31,834 nucleotides of DNA from assembly GCA_003427395.1 (NCBI GenBank), contig BFEA01000357.1, positions 802,539-834,372 on the forward strand, written 5' to 3'. The notes beneath the pieces were generated by a model. The model did no database searches. It was not told where the DNA came from and was given only the letters and a program-made list of their open reading frames with translations. Positions within the stretch are counted from its first letter, which is position 1. Each line of letters begins with the position of its first letter. Shown piece after piece: positions 1 to 9,540 of this stretch. Source of the DNA: Chara braunii. Its lineage: Eukaryota; Streptophyta; Charophyceae; Charales; Characeae. The position numbers were made by a program, and so were the translations under genes.

Positions 1-66
<66 letters not shown>
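1..66. repeat. (AG)n microsatellite
   Basis: An uninterrupted AG dinucleotide run opens the window and probably continues to its left. It is the first of three GA tracts in the first 2.7 kb. Just beyond it a 20-bp sequence (70-89) recurs at 141-160 with one mismatch. Confidence 0.97.
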
Positions 67-70
<4 letters not shown>

Positions 71-212
71 CCATCGATAGGATGAGCAATGCACCGGCCA
101 ACAGATCAGGCTCCAACCCCGGGACTGGCCTCACGCTACTTCCATCGATGGGATGAGCAAAATAGAATGAATCTTTCGCGAGAACCTTGAAATATACACT
201 ACTACACGCACA

Positions 213-234
213 TGTGTGTGTGTGTGTGTGTGTG
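213..234. repeat. (TG)n microsatellite
   Basis: Eleven TG units. The flanks (67-340) hold nothing I can recognise as a gene. Confidence 0.9.
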
Positions 235-452
235 TTTTGATGTGTGTGCTTCAATGCACCCCATGGCAAGTTACACTATGCCAGGTATGATCCCCGATGA
301 CAGGTCATCGGCACACCTCTAGCTTAGGTAACATTCGCAAGTATGGTAGATTTTATCTGTAGTGACGAAGAACGACATCTACTCGAATGTTGGGGGAGGC
401 AAGAAACGACAACGTGTGCTGGAGGGCACACGGGGGAAGCAAGAAACTTGCA

Positions 453-649
453 ACAACACATAGGTTGGAGGGCACGGGGGAGGCGGGAAGGCAGACAACA
501 CACAAGCACATAAGGTAGGGAAACAACAACAACCAGTGGACAAGGCAAGCACCAAAAAACATTAAGACAACACATAGGTCGGAGGGCACTGGGGAGGCGG
601 GAGGGAAGACAACACACCAGCACATAAGGCAGGGAAACAGCAGCAACCA
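453..649. repeat. 83-bp imperfect direct repeat, two copies
   Basis: Copies lie at 453-535 and 567-649, 114 bp apart, equal in length and differing by a handful of substitutions. Both begin ACAACACATAGG and end CAACCA. A partial third copy (GGAGGGCAC followed by a G run) lies near 420-440. Open frames across this stretch are low-complexity Cys/Pro-rich and look like by-products of the repeat. Confidence 0.75.
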
Positions 650-659
650 ACGAAATAAG

Positions 660-1610
660 GCAAATCTATCTTCTCCACCTTTCCCATCCGTTTTTCTCCC
701 ATTCTTTCCCCCTCCTCTCCCCCTTCCCTCCCCCAACTCCAACGCCATGATCTCCCCACCTCCCACTTCAATTTGTTTTTTCTTTCCAACCTATTTCTGT
801 TTTTCTTCATCACTTTTTCATTCCCGTCCCCCAACTTTGAATTTTTCTATTTTTCTTCTTTTGTCTTTCTCTTTAATTTAAATTTCTTCTTTTTCTCCAA
901 AATTTTGAATTATCTTATTCCCTACTTCTTTTCTCATTTTCTGATTATTTTATTTTTATTTATTTTGAAAATTCAAATTTTGTTCCGGCACCTCTATATC
1001 TTGTTAGGACTTATTTATTTGAACTTATTTCTGCTATCGGCGCACAGTTTGACCCCTTGGGGGCAACGAAGTGTTGCCAAAATTTTCTCTTTTATCCCTA
1101 CACTCTTCTTCCAACACATTTTGACCTCTTAGGGATAGCAAAGTGTTTGCAAATTGTTTTTATTTTCTTACTTAGTCATTCTTCTTGACGGCACACTTCG
1201 ACCCCATGGCGGTAATGAAATGCTGCCGAATTTTTTGAAAAATCCAAAACTCAGTTTTCTCTTCACTCTCCTCCACCTCCCCATTTCTTTATTTCTTTAT
1301 TTATTTTTCTAAAAAATTTAATTTGCGGCTATTTGAAACTTAGTGTGCTTCTCTTCGTCTCTCCTTCCTCTTGGTACATTTTTGGCCCCATGGGAGGTAA
1401 GGAAATGCTGCCGAAAATTCCAAAAGAATAAATATTATTTCTCTCCTCACCTTTTGCTTATTTCTTTCTTTCTTTATTTTTATTATTTATTTTCTGTTAT
1501 TTTTATCTTGAAGTTTTACTATTTATTTATTTTTCTTTCCCCCTCCCCTCCATGGTTGTTATTTTCTTTTCTTGATTAGGTCGTCGCTACTCTACTTTAA
1601 CTCCCCAAAC
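660..1610. other. Pyrimidine- and AT-rich non-coding stretch with four hairpin motifs
   Basis: The plus strand is dominated by T and C homopolymer-like runs, and frames translate to poly-Phe/Leu low complexity. Within it a motif of about 38 bp recurs near 1048-1085, 1121-1158, 1197-1234 and 1380-1420. It consists of TTTGACCCC or a variant, a short GGG/CCC palindrome, then GTTGCC or GCTGCC followed by AAAATTT. The first copy can fold GGCAAC (1062-1067) with GTTGCC (1073-1078). The GCTGCCGAA-ATTT tail also occurs five times at 27.3-27.9 kb. No gene is seen here. Confidence 0.6.
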
Positions 1611-1615
1611 TTCGG

Positions 1616-1652
1616 TTAGGGTTTTCTTAGGGTTTCTCAAGGGCTTAGGGTT
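1616..1652 (+). promoter_or_regulatory. Cluster of three TTAGGGTT (telo-box-like) motifs
   Basis: TTAGGGTTT-type motifs occur at 1616-1625, 1627-1635 and 1645-1652. In land plants the telo-box (AAACCCTAA on one strand) is found near transcription starts of growth and translation genes. Here it sits about 1 kb upstream of the IPT/TIG exon and could mark a host promoter or 5' UTR. Copy number and irregular spacing argue against a telomere repeat tract. The link to the downstream exon is inference. Confidence 0.35.
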
Positions 1653-1997
1653 CTCCTAACCCCCCTCTTGTCTCGGTTCCTCCCCTCGGGCACCCTGGAC
1701 CCGAACGGAACCTCTCCCCTCGACCGGCTTCGTGCCACCCTCTCACGCGCGACCTGCTGGTCATGGAGTGCGCCGACTTATGACTACCCATTCCGCTCCT
1801 GCGGTCCCCTCCCTCTCACTGGTGGGCCTCTTTCTCCACACACTAACTGATCTCTTTCCCCACTTTCTCCACCTCCTGTCACGTCTACTCCCATCCATCT
1901 ACCGCACGTGGACGAGAGAACATCCGAGGAGATTGTTGCGGCGTCATCCATCTCTCAGGGGCCCATTCAGGCAACAGTTCTCCGTCAGGCCCCTATG

Positions 1998-2001
<4 letters not shown>
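1653..2001. other. GC-richer stretch without a recognisable gene
   Basis: A short open frame covers part of this stretch (1732 onward) but runs into the following GA microsatellite as an Arg-Glu repeat and resembles no family I know. It could be 5' UTR or a decayed repeat. No splice sites stand out. Confidence 0.4.

Positions 2002-2069
<68 letters not shown>
2002..2069. repeat. (GA)n microsatellite
   Basis: 68 bp of perfect GA repeat. The Arg-Glu or Leu-Ser frames it creates on the two strands are artefacts. Confidence 0.97.
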
Positions 2070-2075
<6 letters not shown>

Positions 2076-2582
2076 TGACATTGAGACTTGGTGACTTCTG
2101 GGCCATGCCCAGTTCAATGACATTGCGACTTGGACACTGTATGAGCAGCGACATTGGAGGTTTATTGGAGACTGGGTTCATCGGGCTATGGTGGATGATC
2201 TCCCCTATCTCCTCTTCTCCGTCGTCTCTTCTCCCCCTACTTCATCTGTGCATGGTTTGCAACGACGAGTCTTCCCCACATGCCGATGGTGATGGTTGTC
2301 TAGTCCTTGTCATTGGTTGTGTTGAGTCAGATCTCGGTATTTCAGTCTTCGACTGTGCTATTTTTGCTCTATGTCTATGAGGTTGGTTCTTGGTTATGAT
2401 CTTTGCCTTTAGGCATGCGACAAAAAACCACCACCTGCTACATTTTTCCAGTCTGGTTATTGTACGAGATTTGTGTCGAGGGTTTCCCTTTTTTTTGTTT
2501 CAGGGGAGAAAAGAAAGGAAAAGAGGACCTTATTTTGTGTGGATCGGTGCATGGGTGTGAAGCAGAGCGCATGCGCACGCCA

Positions 2583-2585
<3 letters not shown>

Positions 2586-2658
<73 letters not shown>
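2586..2658. repeat. (GA)n microsatellite immediately upstream of a splice acceptor
   Basis: 73 bp of perfect GA repeat ending 31 bp before the AG of the exon described next. Its position places a long purine run inside the presumed intron, upstream of a branch-point-like CTGAC at 2661-2665. Confidence 0.97.
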
Positions 2659-2661
<3 letters not shown>

Positions 2662-2691
2662 TGACACAGCTGTGGTTGTTGTTGTTGGCAG

Positions 2692-2982
2692 CGCCTTTAT
2701 CTGTGAATGCAACGTTGCCGAGTAAAGGTCCAATCCTTGGAGGAACGCGTGTCACATTCCGACTTGCTGGAAGTCATGGGTTGAATGACTCAGGAGTGAT
2801 GCCTGCAAACATTGAGCTGAATGCCACATGCCTGTTCGATGATGTCACGGTCCTCGGTGCGTTCTTTGGTGCCTATGAGTTTCTGACGGAGCCGAGCATC
2901 GTCTGCACATCCCCAACAAGTGACGTTGGACGTGCGTATGTGCAAGTCTCTCTAAATGGTCAGGACTACTCTGCCACATCAG
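2692..2982 (+). CDS. Internal exon encoding an IPT/TIG (immunoglobulin-like) domain
   Basis: The 291-bp open segment is bounded by an acceptor (TTGTTGGCAG, AG at 2690-2691) and a donor (CATCAG then GTAACT, GT at 2983-2984). It encodes about 97 residues with the hallmarks of an IPT/TIG fold: PSKGPILGGTRVTF near the start (Pro-x-x-Gly-Pro then Gly-Gly-Thr), a mid-domain cysteine (ATCLFDD), then a second cysteine (IVCTSP) and VQVSLNGQDYS at the end. IPT/TIG domains occur in plexin-like receptors and other extracellular proteins; in algae their partners are often large secreted or membrane proteins. Three Asn-X-Ser/Thr sequons fit an extracellular location. The exon starts and ends in the same codon phase (one base into a codon), typical of a shufflable module. 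Neighbouring exons are not found in the window, so the gene is only partly seen. The family is fairly sure, the full protein unknown. Confidence 0.6.
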
Positions 2983-3835
2983 GTAACTCCTAATTGCAGC
3001 ACTTACCCTTTCTTATGATGATGGTAAATTACGGAAATGAATCAAGTGAAATTTCAGGCATGTTCACTTACACATCTGCTCACATGTGCTTTTATGTACA
3101 AGAGTCAGTGAAAGAAATAGGCCTATACTGGTTTCATTTGGAGGTCACCACCTCTTCCCACAGCTTTTGTACGGAGTGTTTTGGAGGTCTACCTCCTCCC
3201 CTAGGGCCATAGCATTTGGATTCTGAGTGTTTCAAACAGTCGACGATGGCAGATGACAACATTGGGAAACACTTACCTCCTGGAGAAGAAGTCAGCACTT
3301 TTTTGCACACTTGGTTCGGACATGGCCAGGTGGGCACAGTAGCCTGTGGCTGTGTTGGTGAGAGAACTGTTCATTATTTTATGGTGAAGAATACTGCTAT
3401 GCCTTAGAATGTCAGATAGGCAGTTCTCCATGTGCAAGGAGTCAATGGTCATGAGCACATCTCAATTTTGCCTGATTTAAATTTTTACAGTTTTTTTCAT
3501 TTATTGAATATCTCCTTGTTTGGATATGTTGCGATGATCCCCCACTTCACACACGGATTCAGACTCACAATTCGCTCTTCATTACATTGAATCTTGCACA
3601 CAAGACACGAGATGAGAATGCTAGGAGATTGCTGGAAGTTCAAGTCTTATACAACATCTGATGTGTGCACACGCTTGCAGCTATGGCCGCCAAGTTCATA
3701 CTCTGGTAATTCTCACCAGATTGGCACATAATTCCAGGAATCTTCCGGCCTTCCCCTCCCTACTCAGCGTATGGGTTAGCCAGCCAACAAAACCGTCAAC
3801 ATGACAGCACACGGGCAACCGACAGGCACCACAAA
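2983..3835. other. Intron or intergenic DNA without a recognisable gene
   Basis: No further exon with convincing splice sites is seen. Two short palindromes stand out: GAGGT/ACCTC near 3141-3154 and GGAGGT/ACCTCC at 3183-3196 with a 2-nt loop. Small open frames here resemble nothing I recognise. Confidence 0.4.
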
Positions 3836-3915
3836 ACCTATTTCAACGTAGGTGGCGAGAATCAGTGAAATCAAGACCTATTTCACCGTAGGTGGCGAGA
3901 ATCGGTGAACTCACC
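3836..3915. repeat. 40-bp tandem repeat, two copies, with internal palindromes
   Basis: Units at 3836-3875 and 3876-3915 begin ACCTATTTCA and contain CGTAGGTGGCGAGAATC. Each unit can pair ACCTA with TAGGT, and the second can also pair TTCACCG with CGGTGAA. Confidence 0.8.
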
Positions 3916-4210
3916 GTGATACCAAGATGCAATGATCTAGCAACTGAGAACACAACTTTCAGGATGAAAGAGCTCATTCAGAACTAAGCATGAGTAGATC
4001 GATTTGAAAGCAGAATGCCGGCACACCTATCCAACAACACACTGAACACTGATGTCCCCTGACAATGAAAGCCTTCTCCGCACATCCAAGGATAAATACA
4101 ACAACAGAGTAGGGAAACTATCTATAATGTTATGTGCCTGATTGAAACGAAATCCAACAAGGCATCCACACGTTCCCATACATGTGCGCAATGGCAAGTG
4201 GACTTGGAGA

Positions 4211-4493
4211 AAGCAATCCACACCAGACCAGATGAGGAAAATACACAGCGGAAGCACACAAATACCCAAAATAGAATTGAATTGAAAATCAATTGTAATT
4301 ACCATCTCTCCCCAATTCAATCAGGAACACAAATTTTCCCAAGAACCCAAACCACGTTATCAACACCCATGGAACAATTATTTACAAAGTTCCATCAAAG
4401 TATCCGGGAGTCGTCTTCTTCCACCCTCTACCTCAAGCTCTAGCTATGGTGCTTGTAAGCACCCAACCTATCAAGCCTGCCAAAATAGCCATG
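4211..4493. repeat. Dispersed repeat block X, copy 1
   Basis: This ~280-bp segment is clearly similar to 14303-14573. Shared landmarks are AAGCAATCCACA at its left edge, AATACCCAAAATAGAATTGA in the middle and GCTATGGTGCTTGTAAGCAC near the right edge. Similarity stops abruptly on both sides. It carries no open frame of note. It may be part of an LTR or a non-autonomous element, but I cannot assign the family. Confidence 0.75.
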
Positions 4494-5326
4494 TTATGAA
4501 CCTGGTTGTTTGTTGTCAAAAGACCAACACTCGCTCACATAGACTTCCAGGTATGCCCATACATACACAGAAGGAAGGGGAGAGGATGGGAGTATCACAC
4601 CGTGCAGGGAGAGATAAACACAGCGGAAGACTTGGCCATGCGATATGACAGAAAACACTGAAAGTGCAAATCACTCCACAGAATCCTCACAATCAGTCAC
4701 AAAGGAAAGCCGAGTAGATCACATGCAGGAAACAATGAAGCAAAGATAGTCCCAACACAGTATCAATACTGTTTATTAAACTCAGAGTCTCGAATTGTCA
4801 GAATCACCCTAGAACCATGGTGCGCTGCTCAGAATTGAGTAGTGCTTCGCTCCCCAACCCTGAATAACCGCTAGAACTACCCCTGAGTCCCTGAAACATC
4901 AAGCGCCACCCAGATACTGCCTCCAGAGGGAAGCACCACCCTGAAACAGGCCTCTGAGGCCAAGCGCCTCTCAGCGGATGAAGAAGAAGACCAGCGCCAC
5001 AGTGTCTGATGATGACGAAGTGCCAGAAGACTTCCCAGGTGGAAGTCTGTAGCAGCGCCACCTCTCCTGACAAAGATGAGCTCTGAGGAAGGAAGCTGCA
5101 GCTATGGCTGCAGCTCCAAACACCCTGAGACCCTACTCCTGAGGAGGGTTCAGCAGGGCACCCACTTCTCTTGTCTTAGCAGACCTCAGATAGCCCGGAC
5201 CTCTGAACAGCCCCACGTGCTGTCAGAGCACAGCGCAGGTCCCAGCTATGGCCATCACTTCGCAGGTCCGGCTATGTCTGTCTCCCCCAACGCTGAAGCT
5301 GTCACCACTCCAGTTAAACCACCAGT
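4494..5326. other. Non-coding stretch between repeat X and element 1
   Basis: A 146-codon frame (from 5076) overlaps a Ser/Pro/Thr-rich, repeat-derived stretch and matches nothing I recognise. An 8-bp inverted repeat AGCTGCAG/CTGCAGCT lies near 5094-5115. This could be LTR or leader sequence of an old element, but I see no boundary. Confidence 0.35.
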
Positions 5327-5397
5327 CCCCCTGACATCAGAAACCTCGGGGGTACCGGTAGCCCCCCTGACGTCAGAAACGTCGGGGGTACCGGTAG
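5327..5397. repeat. 36-bp tandem repeat, two copies, with TGACGTCA-type palindrome
   Basis: Units start at 5327 and 5363. Each is CCCCCTGACRTCAGAAAC followed by a TCGGGGGTACCGGTAG-type end. The C run and G run can pair, and the second unit contains the perfect palindrome TGACGTCA, the core of bZIP (CRE/C-box) sites. The following 5398-5617 holds no gene. Confidence 0.75.
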
Positions 5398-5617
5398 TAT
5401 ACAGTGGAAAACCGGTCGGCCTGAAAAATGGAATTTGCGGAAATGCACCAAATCGGCCCGGCGAATATTTGACGGTCAAAATGATTTATCTATTTTTTTC
5501 TGATATTTTTCCCTGAAAGATCACTGCAAGGAAAATGAGCAATAGCAAGAAGGCAATAATCAGAATGCACAATCACATTGAAGACCAGATAGTATCACAA
5601 TGTCCAGAGAGTAGCAT

Positions 5618-6563
5618 TGCACCAATATAACACCAATGAAGAATCGTAACACTGAAAACCAATGTCAATGAGAGCTTGCTCTCGCCACCACCAACATGAT
5701 TATCCAGGCCCTATCTCCCTACTTGGCGCTCGACGCCCAGCCTACTCCCTACACAGCTACTACTAGCCTACTAATTGACAATGCAACTGTTGATGTCAGC
5801 AGCCAACGAAGTACTTGAAGATGTCGCCCATAGCAGACCACCGCCAATACCAGGTATGTGCTCTCACATCATCATCATCATCATCATCATCATCCTTCTC
5901 TCTCTCCCTTGTCTGACACCCATGTCTTGCCTCTTCAAACCTGAAGACCACCCATGCACCTCACTGTACATCCAAGCCCTCAGCCAGCTATGGAGGCTGG
6001 GCTATGGCGCTGCCCTGCTTCCACACACGACCGCACCTGCGCAGCACCTTGCTCCAGCGCTAGCAGCCAGGACGCGAGCATGAGCTCCAGCAGCGCTGCC
6101 GCCAGCCAGCAAGTGCCCGAATGAGGCTCACCGTGGCGAGCTCTTTCCTATATGGAAAGAGCCTCCTGCCTTCGCAGCCCTGGCTGGACGGGCCTGGGCC
6201 CAGAAGCTTCCGGTAGGCCCCAGGATGCTGCGCCTNCAGAAGCTTCCGGTAGGCCCCAGGATGCTGCGCCTCAGGTGTAGCTACTGGGCCTCATTCGGTT
6301 GGGCCTCCCAACTGTCTGTGTATGAGGCTGCAAATCTCGCCCAGGGCCTGTGCTTTCAGAAAAGCCTAGAAGGCCTGGGAAATTTCCACGCTGCTTGGCC
6401 TGTGTTTTCCTTCAACCAACTGGCGCGACGAAACTGCCTGGACCCCAAATACGAAATTGACAGCCAAGGGCCTCTCGTGATTTGTTAGGCCCGCCTTCAC
6501 TTAGGGCGAGCATAGATGCAACAGGGGCCCCCTTAGGCCTGCCAAGGGCCTGAATTGCTCACA
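5618..6563 (-). repeat. Element 1 3' LTR
   Basis: The 946-bp segment reads TG...CA and matches 13432-14302 over most of its length. The inner edge (TGTGAGCAATTC on the minus strand, ending at 6563) directly follows the polypurine tract. The outer edge is set by where similarity to the other LTR stops (TGCACCAATATAAC here, TGCCAATATAAC there). It contains an ATC microsatellite near 5868-5895 that is shorter in the other LTR. A 35-bp stretch (6201-6235) is repeated at 6237-6271 with an n between, while the other LTR has it once. Confidence 0.85.
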
Positions 6564-6575
6564 TTCCCTCCTCCT
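6564..6575 (-). other. Element 1 polypurine tract
   Basis: The minus strand reads AGGAGGAGGGAA immediately before the TG of the 3' LTR, the expected primer site for plus-strand DNA synthesis. Confidence 0.75.
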
Positions 6576-6603
6576 GTACTTCGATCGTCCCCTGAGAAGT
6601 CTT

Positions 6604-7640
6604 CTATTCTGCAGGCATCTTCCCTTTGAGATCTCTTTCGTAGCCTGCAATGACTTGAGGTGCAGTTCTCATGAGTTCTTCTTTGCTGAATCACCGATCT
6701 TCGTTGGGATCCAGATGATGTTTGAATCTGACTCGATATTGCATTTTTGGCTTAGGAGGGCGGCCTTTGCCCGGCGGTCGAGGAACAGGCATCACACGAT
6801 GCTCCACGATCTGGTCGATGTCCACTTCGCCATCCATGGTTGGGGGCAGCATTGACTGTCTGGAAGGGAACTGCTCAGACTCTGCGAAAGGTGCCAGCTT
6901 TGAGGAGTGGAAAACAGGATGTGTGCGTAGGTGTGGTGGAATGCGAATCACATAGGAGGGTCCGTCTACCTGATCTCCCACTATGTTTAGGACCTCCCAC
7001 AGACCGAAGTATTGTGGCATTAGTTTTCTAGAGATTCCAACTTCCTGTCCCAATTTAGATGACTTGACCCAGACTTTGTCTCCTATCTGAAAACTAGATG
7101 GTCGTCCGTGTTTGTTCTCAGATGCTATTATAGCATCTTGAGAATTTCTAATGTGTTCAACGGCCTGTTGCAGCATCTGTTCGTATCTGACAGCAAACTC
7201 TATGCTGCCTGGTGCTGCAGTTACCTGATTTTCAGGTAGTAGGAAATCAAGGGCGGATCTGGGCTTCCAACCAAGATGCAGTTTGTTGGGAGTCTTGCCG
7301 GTAGAGCTGTGCACATCGTTGTTGTACAGGTTGGCGACGAGTGGTAGCTTCTCGTCCCAGTCATCCTGGCTTGGCTTGATGTAATGCCGCAGCAAGTGCT
7401 GTACTCGGTTCATTTGCTCCGCCTGTCCATTTGACTCATGGTGGTTCCCTGATGTCATCCGTAGTCTTGACTCATGGTGGTTCCCTGATGTCATCTGTAG
7501 TCTTGACTCATGGTGGTTCCCAGATGTCATCTGTAGTCTGGTTCCCATCTGCTGGGCTGTATTTTGCCACAGTTCGGTAGTGAAACAGACATCCCTATCA
7601 CTAACGATAGATTTAGGTAAGTCGAAGTCCCGTACGAGTT
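6604..7640 (-). pseudogene. Element 1 integrase C-terminal half with chromodomain-like tail
   Basis: This segment begins at the LVRDF...SDRD portion of the integrase core, whose first Asp is the second catalytic residue, and continues through NGQAEQMNR with the catalytic Glu. A GPY/F-like module (QYFGLWEV), IPPHLRTHPVFHSSKL and a chromodomain-like tail (VDIDQIVEHR, then YRVRFKHHLDPNEDR) follow. A 36-bp unit is repeated nearly three times at 7436-7540, adding 24 residues between the catalytic Asp and Glu, so the usual 35-residue spacing becomes 59. TGA at 6688-6690 replaces an expected Trp codon (EDRW). The natural end is probably the TAG at 6604-6606. A one-base loss near 7637 joins this to the upstream frame. 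Confidence 0.85.
7436..7540 (-). repeat. 36-bp tandem triplication inside the integrase core
   Basis: Units start at 7436, 7472 and 7508 (the last is slightly short). Each encodes a 12-residue phrase RLQMTSGNHHES or a one-residue variant. The duplication is in frame. Units differ by only one or two bases, so it is recent relative to the other lesions. Confidence 0.95.
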
Positions 7641-8072
7641 ATCCATAAATAGTTTGATGACGTAGTCAGTCTTAGCAGTTTCTGGCATAGCCATTAGTCT
7701 GGCATATTTGGAAAAACGGTCTACTATAACAAAGATGTGCCTTTTCCCTGACCTGCTGGTCACAAGAGTAGCCATCAAGTCCATGGACACACTCTGACCA
7801 GGACCTTTAGGAATCGGCAAGGGCTTGATGAGCCCGAGCGGAGCCTGAGTCCTAGGTTTGTCCCGTTGGCAAACCTGGCAGGTTTCAACGTATCTCTTGG
7901 CATCTTGCATCATAGTTGGCCACCAGAGTCTTTGTACTAGGTTAGCTGATGTTTTCCTATAGCCAAAATGTCCGGTTGCATCGTGACACTCACCTAGAAA
8001 TAAACTACGCAAAGACTCACTATTGGGAACACAATCTTTTATTCCCTGCCTTTTCAAGAAACAGCAAGCCAT
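7638..8072 (-). pseudogene. Element 1 integrase N-terminal half (zinc-binding and first catalytic Asp)
   Basis: The HHCC zinc-binding region is visible (HDATGHFG, then CQVCQRDK), followed by LIKPLPIPKGP and the core start VSMDLMAT with the first catalytic Asp and FVIVDRFSKYARL. The two His residues are closer together than usual, suggesting a small deletion. The frame is displaced relative to the rest of pol: an indel near 8035-8045 enters it and a one-base deletion near 7637 leaves it. After 7637 this frame gives nonsense to its stop at 7527. Confidence 0.85.
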
Positions 8073-8775
8073 CTACCATCGTAAATTCGTCGGAAGTTAC
8101 CTTATCCTTTGCTTTGAACTTAAGGATGATCTCAGACATAACTAAATCTTGCTGATAGGCTTCCACCAAAGATCGAGTTAGATCGTTAGATATGCCGAAT
8201 TCAGTCACTAGCGCACCTAGATAATCTGCCCTTCATGATAGAGCATCCGCTACTTTATTGTACTCTCCTTTGATAGGATCAAGTTGATAGTCATACATGT
8301 CTATCACTTGTATTGATCTCTTAAGTGCATATGAGAGTACCGCTTGTGTCTTGATCCAACACAGGGTCTCATGGTCAGATCTCACATAGAAAAATCTGCC
8401 AAGGAGATATTGTCTCCAATGGACTAGCGCTCGGTAAAGGGCGTCGAGCTCATGCTCATAAGTAGACCTGGCTAGTTTTTGAGATGGCATCTTTTTGCTC
8501 ATTTACTCGATCGGTCTCAACTTTGGCCCCTCCTTTTGCGCAAGGACCGCGCCTATGCCATATTGGTTGGCGTCTGTGGTCACGACAAAGGGTTTATCAG
8601 AATCGGGAAGTTTGAGGACTTCATAGTGTGTCAGAGCATACTTCAGTTTCCTGAAGGCCGCCTCACACTCTTCAGTCCACTCCCAAGGGGTGTCAAGTCG
8701 AGTTAGATCTGTTAATGGGGAAGCTATAGTACTATAGTTCTTAACAAACGGACGATAGTAGCCCGTCATTCCCAA
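8073..8775 (-). pseudogene. Element 1 RNase H and connection to integrase
   Basis: RNase H residues are recognisable in order: Asp in TTDANQYGIGAVLAQ, Glu in YEHELDALYRAL, Asp in VRSDHETL and Asp in NKVADALS. The stretch starts with YYRPFVKNYS of the RT connection. TAA at 8503-8505 falls where a Tyr is expected (RPIE-stop-MSKKM), and TGA at 8233-8235 where an Arg CGA is expected (DALS-stop-RADYL). The next segment (to about 8035) is the linker leading to the integrase zinc domain. Confidence 0.85.
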
Positions 8776-8799
8776 AAACGATCTAACCTCAGTAACAGT

Positions 8800-9540
8800 C
8801 TAAGGCCTGGGCCAGTCACGTATGCTGGCCACCTTAGCATCGTCCGGCCTCAACCCATCCGCGGAGATTTCATGACCCAAGTACAAGATCTTGGTGCGAC
8901 CGAACTCGCATTTCTCAAAGTTAATCTTGTACTGGTGCTGTCTCAGGAGACCTAGCACTATTTTCAAGTGCTTAGCGTGCTCCTCTACAGTCCTACTAAA
9001 GATAAGAATATCGTCGAGGTACACGGCGATAAACTTGTCTAAGTACTTGTGAAATATCCTATTCATGGTGTGTTGGAATGCCCCAGGGGCATTGCATAGG
9101 CCAAAGGGCATCACCACAAACTCGTACAGACCGCACCTGGTTTGAAAGGCGGTTTTGTGTTGATCCTTAGGTTGAATGGCAATTTGATGGTATCCGGACT
9201 TTAAGTCTATCTTAGTAAAGTACCGGCATCCCTGCACTTTGTCCAAAATGTCGTCGATGTGGGGTAGGGGCTCTGCGTTCTTTACTGTGATGGCATTGAG
9301 GCCCCTATAATCAATGCACATCCTTAAGGTACCCCCCTTCTTAAGGACAAATAAGACTGGCGCACTGTAAGGGGAGGTACTAGTCCGAATCCATCCCTTT
9401 TTTGTGAGCTCCTTGAGTTGGCGGCGGAGCTCATCCAACTCCGCAGGAGACATCCTATAGATGCGTCCTCTAGGTACCTTACTACATGGGACAACCTCTA
9501 TTGCATGGACCACCTCCCTTTCTACCACGCCTGTGGGCTC
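8800..9540 (-). pseudogene. Element 1 reverse transcriptase
   Basis: A 242-codon stretch carries the Ty3/gypsy RT motifs in order: KGWIRTSTSPYSAPVLFV, CIDYRGLNAITVKN, the first catalytic Asp region FTKIDLKSGYHQI, VVMPFGLCNAPGAFQ, the active site YLDD followed by ILIFSRT, and FGRTKILYLGHEIS. All three catalytic Asp are present. The reading is cut by TAG at 9541-9543 before it and TAG at 8800-8802 after it (RP-stop-TVTEV, normally Gln). Both stops are single C-to-T steps from CAG. Confidence 0.93.

Noticed and set aside
1616-1652. Interstitial telomere tract
   Set aside because: Only three irregularly spaced motifs, not a tandem array.
2438-2755. Open frames made of Arg-Glu or Leu-Ser repeats across the GA tracts
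   Set aside because: They are translations of dinucleotide repeats and have no independent coding evidence.
5076-5516. 146-codon protein gene
   Set aside because: Frame is Ser/Pro/Thr-rich, includes a 36-bp DNA tandem repeat and matches no family; likely chance.
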